A stretch of DNA of 55,577 nucleotides from Flavobacteriaceae bacterium UBA6231 (GTDB taxonomy: Bacteria > Bacteroidota > Bacteroidia > Flavobacteriales > Flavobacteriaceae), in contig DJWL01000010.1 in assembly GCA_002441545.1 (NCBI GenBank), positions 1 to 55,577 on the forward strand, given 5' to 3'. Shown one piece after another: positions 51,934 to 55,577 of this stretch. A program made the position numbers and the translations under genes. The notes under the pieces are model-generated. The model was not told the DNA's origin and made no database searches. It saw only the letters and a program-made list of their open reading frames with translations. Each line of letters starts with the position of its first letter. The stretch's first letter is position 1.

Positions 51934-54369
51934 TTAAGAATTACTTTTCTTGTTAAAAGCATTTTTAATACCAGTATAATCGATAAAATATTGAATACGT
52001 AAAGAAAATGTATTTTGAATGGGTTGATTAAACAGGGTTTTTAAACTTGTTCCATACGAATCTGTTGCAGCATTATCATAATTGAATAATTGGTTTCTAT
52101 ATAAGGCAGTTAAAAAACTTCCTGGAGCAAATTGCCAGGAGTAGTTTAAATCTAAATTCCAAGTGTTATAGTTTATATTAGGGATGTTTTCTAAACCATC
52201 AACTTTATATCCTGAATTTTGATTTAAACGCCCATTATTTTCTAAAGTAAACAAATCATTTTTATAATTTACTGTTGACCAATAATTTCTAAAAGTTAAA
52301 GATATTCCGTTGAAAGAATTAAATGTATAACTTGCTTTAATACTGTTTATTTGTGTTTTCCTATCGCGTTCACCAAAAATAATGTCATTTCCAACGGACG
52401 TAACATATCCTCTATCATTGAATTCTTTATTGTACACAAGAGAATAGGTGATTAATAATTTTTCATTAAATCGAATTCTTGGACTAACTTCAAACCAAAA
52501 TTCATTTGTGTTTCTATTTTTTTCGAAAAAAGTAGCACCGCCAAGGCTGGTATCAAAGGCAAATATTTTATTGTAATTTGATGAAAACCAAAGGTCAGAA
52601 TTTATTCTGTCTTCATAAATAAAAAAATGACCTTCAGTTCTTGGTTCAAAATAATCAAATTGTTTACCTACTTGAAAATTTAAGTTACCACCAAAGTTGT
52701 TTAAGGATTTAGTTTCTGCATTATAATTAAAACCAAAACTACTTCCAGTATATTCTCCTGGATTAGCTAACCTGGTATAGTTTACATAGGTGCCAATATA
52801 ATAGTTATTTAAATTTTTAGTAGGTTCAAAAATTCTATAGTTTAAATCTATGCCAAAGTTGTTATAATTGTTTCTGTATAATAAACCTAAATCATTGATA
52901 TCATATTTGGTATCTGCATAACTGTGGTCAAAACTATACCTGAATTTTCCATGTGATTTACCAGCTCTAAAAAATGAACTAAATCCAGTTGAATTTCCTT
53001 CATCTAAATTAAGGTTACTCATTTTAGCTTCACCATAAGCATTATAGGTGTTTCTTTTATTTGATACATCAAAAACTAAACCTGTAACATTGGCATCTCT
53101 AAAATGACCATCTCTAGTAACATTAGTGTTTATTAAACTTATTGATGAGTTTTTATTGAATTGTTGATCTAAAACCATAATATTATAATTAGCTAAGGGC
53201 TCTACAACTTGTTCTCTTGTTTCACCAGAAATGGTGTCTTTTATAGTAGCATTAGTTTTATCTGTAACAGCATTGAAAATACCAATTCCTAAACCGTTTT
53301 TTGTTCTGCCAGAAAATTTAATGGCATTTAAAACTTTTACTGAATTAGGATAATTTTTAATTTCCTCATTATCATTTAATATAGCATTTCCTGTTGGAGC
53401 ACTTCCAACACGTCTGGAAAAAAATAAATCTCCTTTACTAAATAAATCAACACCTTCTGTAAAAAATTGGCGCTGTTCTGAGTAAGTTTGTTCAAATGGA
53501 CCTAAGTTTAATTCTAAATCATCAAATCCTGCTTGACTAAAATCTGGTACTAAAGTAGCGTCTAAAGTGAAATTTTCAGTAATTCCATATTTTACGTCAA
53601 GTCCAAAATTTAAATCTGTTTCCGTATCACCATCATAAGAATTTACTAAGCCTGAAGTGAAAGGATAAAAACTAAGCCGTGTTGGAGATTCAATATTTTC
53701 TAAAATTTTAAGTTCACCATGGTATAAACCAGCGTTTCCTTTTGTTCTGTCAATTGGATTCCATGTGTATTGTGAACGGTTTCTCCTAAATTGTCTATGA
53801 AATTGTAAACCCCAAGTTTGTATATTTTCATTTGAAAATCTAAGAGCTCTGTATGGTATTTTTACTTCAACAATCCAACCATCATCTACCATGTTCACTT
53901 TACTTTCCCAAACTGCATTCCAACCAAAATCTTCTCCAATACTTGGATTGGCAATGGCATCGGCTTGTGTTCCAGAGCTTAATATAAAAAATTCGGTATC
54001 GTTTTGTGCATCATTATTGGGATTTATAATAATTCCAAAAAAGTCAGATTGCCCAAAATTATCTCTTGTTGTTAATTGGCGCATTATTTTTGAAGGATCA
54101 TCATGTAAGTAAGCACCAAAGTAAATAGCATCATCATCATAGGTGATTTTCACTTTTGTTTTAATGCTATCTGTTTCTTTTATACCCATTTCGGGCCTGA
54201 ATTGAGTAAAATCTTGAGCATCTTCAGATATTTTCCAAATATCATCATCTAAAACACCATCAATTTTTGGTGCTTTTTGAGTTCGTTTAATATGATAAGT
54301 TTTTTTGTTTTGAGAATAACTAGAAAGGTTAATAGCAATTAAAAAGGTGAAAAAAAGATAAAATTTCAT
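51934..54369 (-). CDS. DUF5916 outer-membrane barrel protein with CBM9-like domain
   Basis: An 811-residue secreted protein: signal peptide (1-20, NLSSYSQ), a carbohydrate-binding-family-9-like domain (about 25-220; KAPKIDGVLDDDIWK, YDDDAIYFGAYLHDD, WIVEVKIPYRALRFS), then a large beta-barrel (DUF5916, about 230-811; FSQAGFDDLELNLGPFEQ, FTEGVDLFSKGDLFFSRR). Members occur across Bacteroidota, but no substrate is known; carbohydrate binding is possible only by fold. Single gene, divergent from msrA. Confidence 0.83.
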   Translation of the reverse strand: MKFYLFFTFLIAINLSSYSQNKKTYHIKRTQKAPKIDGVLDDDIWKISEDAQDFTQFRPEMGIKETDSIKTKVKITYDDDAIYFGAYLHDDPSKIMRQLTTRDNFGQSDFFGIIINPNNDAQNDTEFFILSSGTQADAIANPSIGEDFGWNAVWESKVNMVDDGWIVEVKIPYRALRFSNENIQTWGLQFHRQFRRNRSQYTWNPIDRTKGNAGLYHGELKILENIESPTRLSFYPFTSGLVNSYDGDTETDLNFGLDVKYGITENFTLDATLVPDFSQAGFDDLELNLGPFEQTYSEQRQFFTEGVDLFSKGDLFFSRRVGSAPTGNAILNDNEEIKNYPNSVKVLNAIKFSGRTKNGLGIGIFNAVTDKTNATIKDTISGETREQVVEPLANYNIMVLDQQFNKNSSISLINTNVTRDGHFRDANVTGLVFDVSNKRNTYNAYGEAKMSNLNLDEGNSTGFSSFFRAGKSHGKFRYSFDHSYADTKYDINDLGLLYRNNYNNFGIDLNYRIFEPTKNLNNYYIGTYVNYTRLANPGEYTGSSFGFNYNAETKSLNNFGGNLNFQVGKQFDYFEPRTEGHFFIYEDRINSDLWFSSNYNKIFAFDTSLGGATFFEKNRNTNEFWFEVSPRIRFNEKLLITYSLVYNKEFNDRGYVTSVGNDIIFGERDRKTQINSIKASYTFNSFNGISLTFRNYWSTVNYKNDLFTLENNGRLNQNSGYKVDGLENIPNINYNTWNLDLNYSWQFAPGSFLTALYRNQLFNYDNAATDSYGTSLKTLFNQPIQNTFSLRIQYFIDYTGIKNAFNKKSNS

Positions 54370-54444
54370 TGAATGATTTTGATTGATGATTTTTTATGTC
54401 TTTTTTAAAGACAACAAAAAAATAGTTTGTTACAGTAAATACTA

Positions 54445-54452
54445 CAAATTTA
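54445..54452 (-). promoter_or_regulatory. -7 element TAAATTTG upstream of DUF5916 gene
   Basis: Exact TAnnTTTG on the minus strand, about 75 nt before the ATG at 54369. No -33 element recognised. Confidence 0.4.
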
Positions 54453-54551
54453 CGCAGGCTATAAGCATTTAATCCTTAACTAAAAGTTAAAATGTAGCAC
54501 CTTGTAAGGATTTAGCAATTAAAACAACTAATATTTACTTAACTTTAAAAT

Positions 54552-55094
54552 ATGAATGATACTTTACAAATAGCCACATTTGCAGGCGGTTGTTTTTGGT
54601 GTACTGAAGCTGTTTTTAAAAATTTAGAAGGTGTTGAACGTGTCGTTTCAGGCTATACAGGTGGATCCATAAAAAATCCGGCTTATAGAGAAATTTGTTC
54701 AGGAAGGACTGGGCATGCAGAAGCTATTCAAATTTTCTATGATGAAAAATTAATTGCTTATAAAGAATTATTGGAAATTTTCTTTGCAACTCATGATCCA
54801 ACCACTTTAAACAGACAAGGCAATGATGTAGGTACTCAATATCGTTCAGCCATATTTTATAATAGTGATTTGCAGAAACAAGAAGCAATTGATTTTATTA
54901 ATTACTTAGAAAAAGAGAAAACTTTTAACAATTCAATTACAACTGAAATTGTTGAGCTAGGAGTGTTTTATAATGCTGAAGAGTATCATCAAGATTATTA
55001 TCATTTGAATAAAGAACAATCTTATTGTCAGTATATAATCAATCCTAAATTGAAAAAATTAAAAGAAAATTACGCACATAAATTAAAGAAATAA
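54552..55094 (+). CDS. msrA: Peptide-methionine (S)-S-oxide reductase MsrA
   Basis: Reduces methionine-S-sulfoxide in oxidised proteins. The 180-residue protein has the catalytic motif GGCFWCTEA with C14 and second C17, YTGGSIKNPAYREICSGRTGHAE, and TLNRQGNDVGTQYRS. No signal peptide, so cytoplasmic. It is followed after 10 bp by folE, probably in one operon. Confidence 0.95.
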   Translation: MNDTLQIATFAGGCFWCTEAVFKNLEGVERVVSGYTGGSIKNPAYREICSGRTGHAEAIQIFYDEKLIAYKELLEIFFATHDPTTLNRQGNDVGTQYRSAIFYNSDLQKQEAIDFINYLEKEKTFNNSITTEIVELGVFYNAEEYHQDYYHLNKEQSYCQYIINPKLKKLKENYAHKLKK

Positions 55095-55104
55095 ACCAAT
55101 TAAA

Positions 55105-55577
55105 ATGCCTTACAAAAAACTTGAAGAATACAATATGCAAGTCACTGACGATGTAAAAAACAGATATAAAAATATTATTATAGATTTAGGTGAAGATATT
55201 TCACGTGATGGTTTAGAAAAAACCCCAGAACGTGCAGCTAAAGCTATGCAATTTTTAACGCAAGGGTATCATCAAGACCCGGTTGAAATTCTTAAAAGCG
55301 CCATGTTTAAAGAGTCATACAATGAAATGGTGATTGTAAAAGATATTGAGTTGTATTCACTTTGTGAGCATCACATTTTGCCATTTTTTGGAAAGGCCCA
55401 TATAGCTTATATTCCTAATGGCTATATTGTAGGTTTGAGTAAGCTGCCAAGAATTGTTGATGTGTTTGCAAGACGTTTGCAAGTGCAAGAACGTTTAACA
55501 GAGCAAATTTTAGATTGTATTAACGATACTTTAAAGCCGCAAGGCGTAGCAGTTGTTATTGAAGCTGCTCATATGTG
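55105..55577 (+). CDS. folE: GTP cyclohydrolase I, 3' end outside the window
   Basis: First enzyme of folate/tetrahydrobiopterin synthesis: GTP to 7,8-dihydroneopterin triphosphate. The visible 157 codons have no stop and hold GLEKTPERAAKAMQFLTQGY, SLCEHHILPFFGKAHIAYIP with zinc ligands C and H, and VGLSKLPRIVDVFARRLQVQ, then QGVAVVIEAAHM. About two thirds or more of a 190-220-residue protein is present. ATG 55105 was chosen as first start after msrA. Confidence 0.93.
   Translation, partial: MPYKKLEEYNMQVTDDVKNRYKNIIIDLGEDISRDGLEKTPERAAKAMQFLTQGYHQDPVEILKSAMFKESYNEMVIVKDIELYSLCEHHILPFFGKAHIAYIPNGYIVGLSKLPRIVDVFARRLQVQERLTEQILDCINDTLKPQGVAVVIEAAHM

Noticed and set aside
54471..54518. Regulatory hairpin (AATCCTTA/TAAGGATT) before msrA
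   Set aside because: Large loop and no matching riboswitch pattern; could be chance in AT-rich DNA.

Overview
The window is chromosomal DNA of a Bacteroidota, most likely a member of the family Flavobacteriaceae. The DNA is AT-rich, start codons lack Shine-Dalgarno sequences, and many genes are preceded by the Bacteroidota -7 promoter element TAnnTTTG. The gene set is typical of flavobacteria: a TonB-dependent receptor paired with a DUF4249 lipoprotein, monomeric isocitrate dehydrogenase, a long GAPDH, DUF6095, DUF4835, DUF2279, DUF5916, and the bamD-rpoZ-coaBC-DUF4835-recN order. Nearly all of it is housekeeping. No rRNA, tRNA, CRISPR array, prophage or transposase was seen.

Layout. 1-13.2 kb: after one DinB-like gene, everything reads leftward: degP/htrA, a long gap, a coiled-coil membrane protein, trmD, rplS, icd, then a TonB receptor, DUF4249 lipoprotein, murQ and DUF6095. 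Most of these units end in clear intrinsic terminators. Between the rplS and icd units (7201-8057) is the only long stretch without a standard gene. It carries its own strong minus-strand terminator, so it may encode an unrecognised RNA. 13.3-17.4 kb (rightward): dapF, an acetyltransferase, mltG, DUF2279 and a lysozyme-like protein. 17.4-22.9 kb (leftward): the dnaA cluster (dnaA, LMW phosphatase, RsmI-like methylase) and the ribD operon (ribD, HAD hydrolase, YigZ), separated by a rightward thioesterase. 22.9-29 kb: a GNAT, prmC, a LOG-family protein and ligA, then two paralogous YhhN-like membrane proteins flanking a DoxX-like gene. 29-30.7 kb: a 5'-nucleotidase split into two genes. 30.7-43 kb (rightward): dapA, bamD, rpoZ, coaBC, recN, fabI, a GT2 glycosyltransferase, YbbR-like, coaE and a histidine kinase/response regulator pair. 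43.1-44.0 kb: a higBA toxin-antitoxin module enclosed by two attC-like hairpin sites, the clearest acquired DNA here. 44-55.6 kb: a BatA-type protein with a degenerate dihydroorotase, DUF4870 and an esterase; an M61 peptidase; lolD with TIGR02757; a DUF5916 barrel protein; msrA; and folE, cut by the window end.

Most interesting points: the higBA unit looks like a solitary integron-type gene cassette with its own promoter, operator and a 133-bp attC-like site that supplies the antitoxin stop codon; two terminators on the same strand enclose about 550 bp with no convincing gene; both YhhN-like genes share a two-box promoter motif with 21-bp spacing; and three genes have the -7 element ending exactly 4 nt before the start codon, which predicts leaderless mRNAs. 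All functional calls come from reading the sequence and from knowledge of the families; no database search was run.
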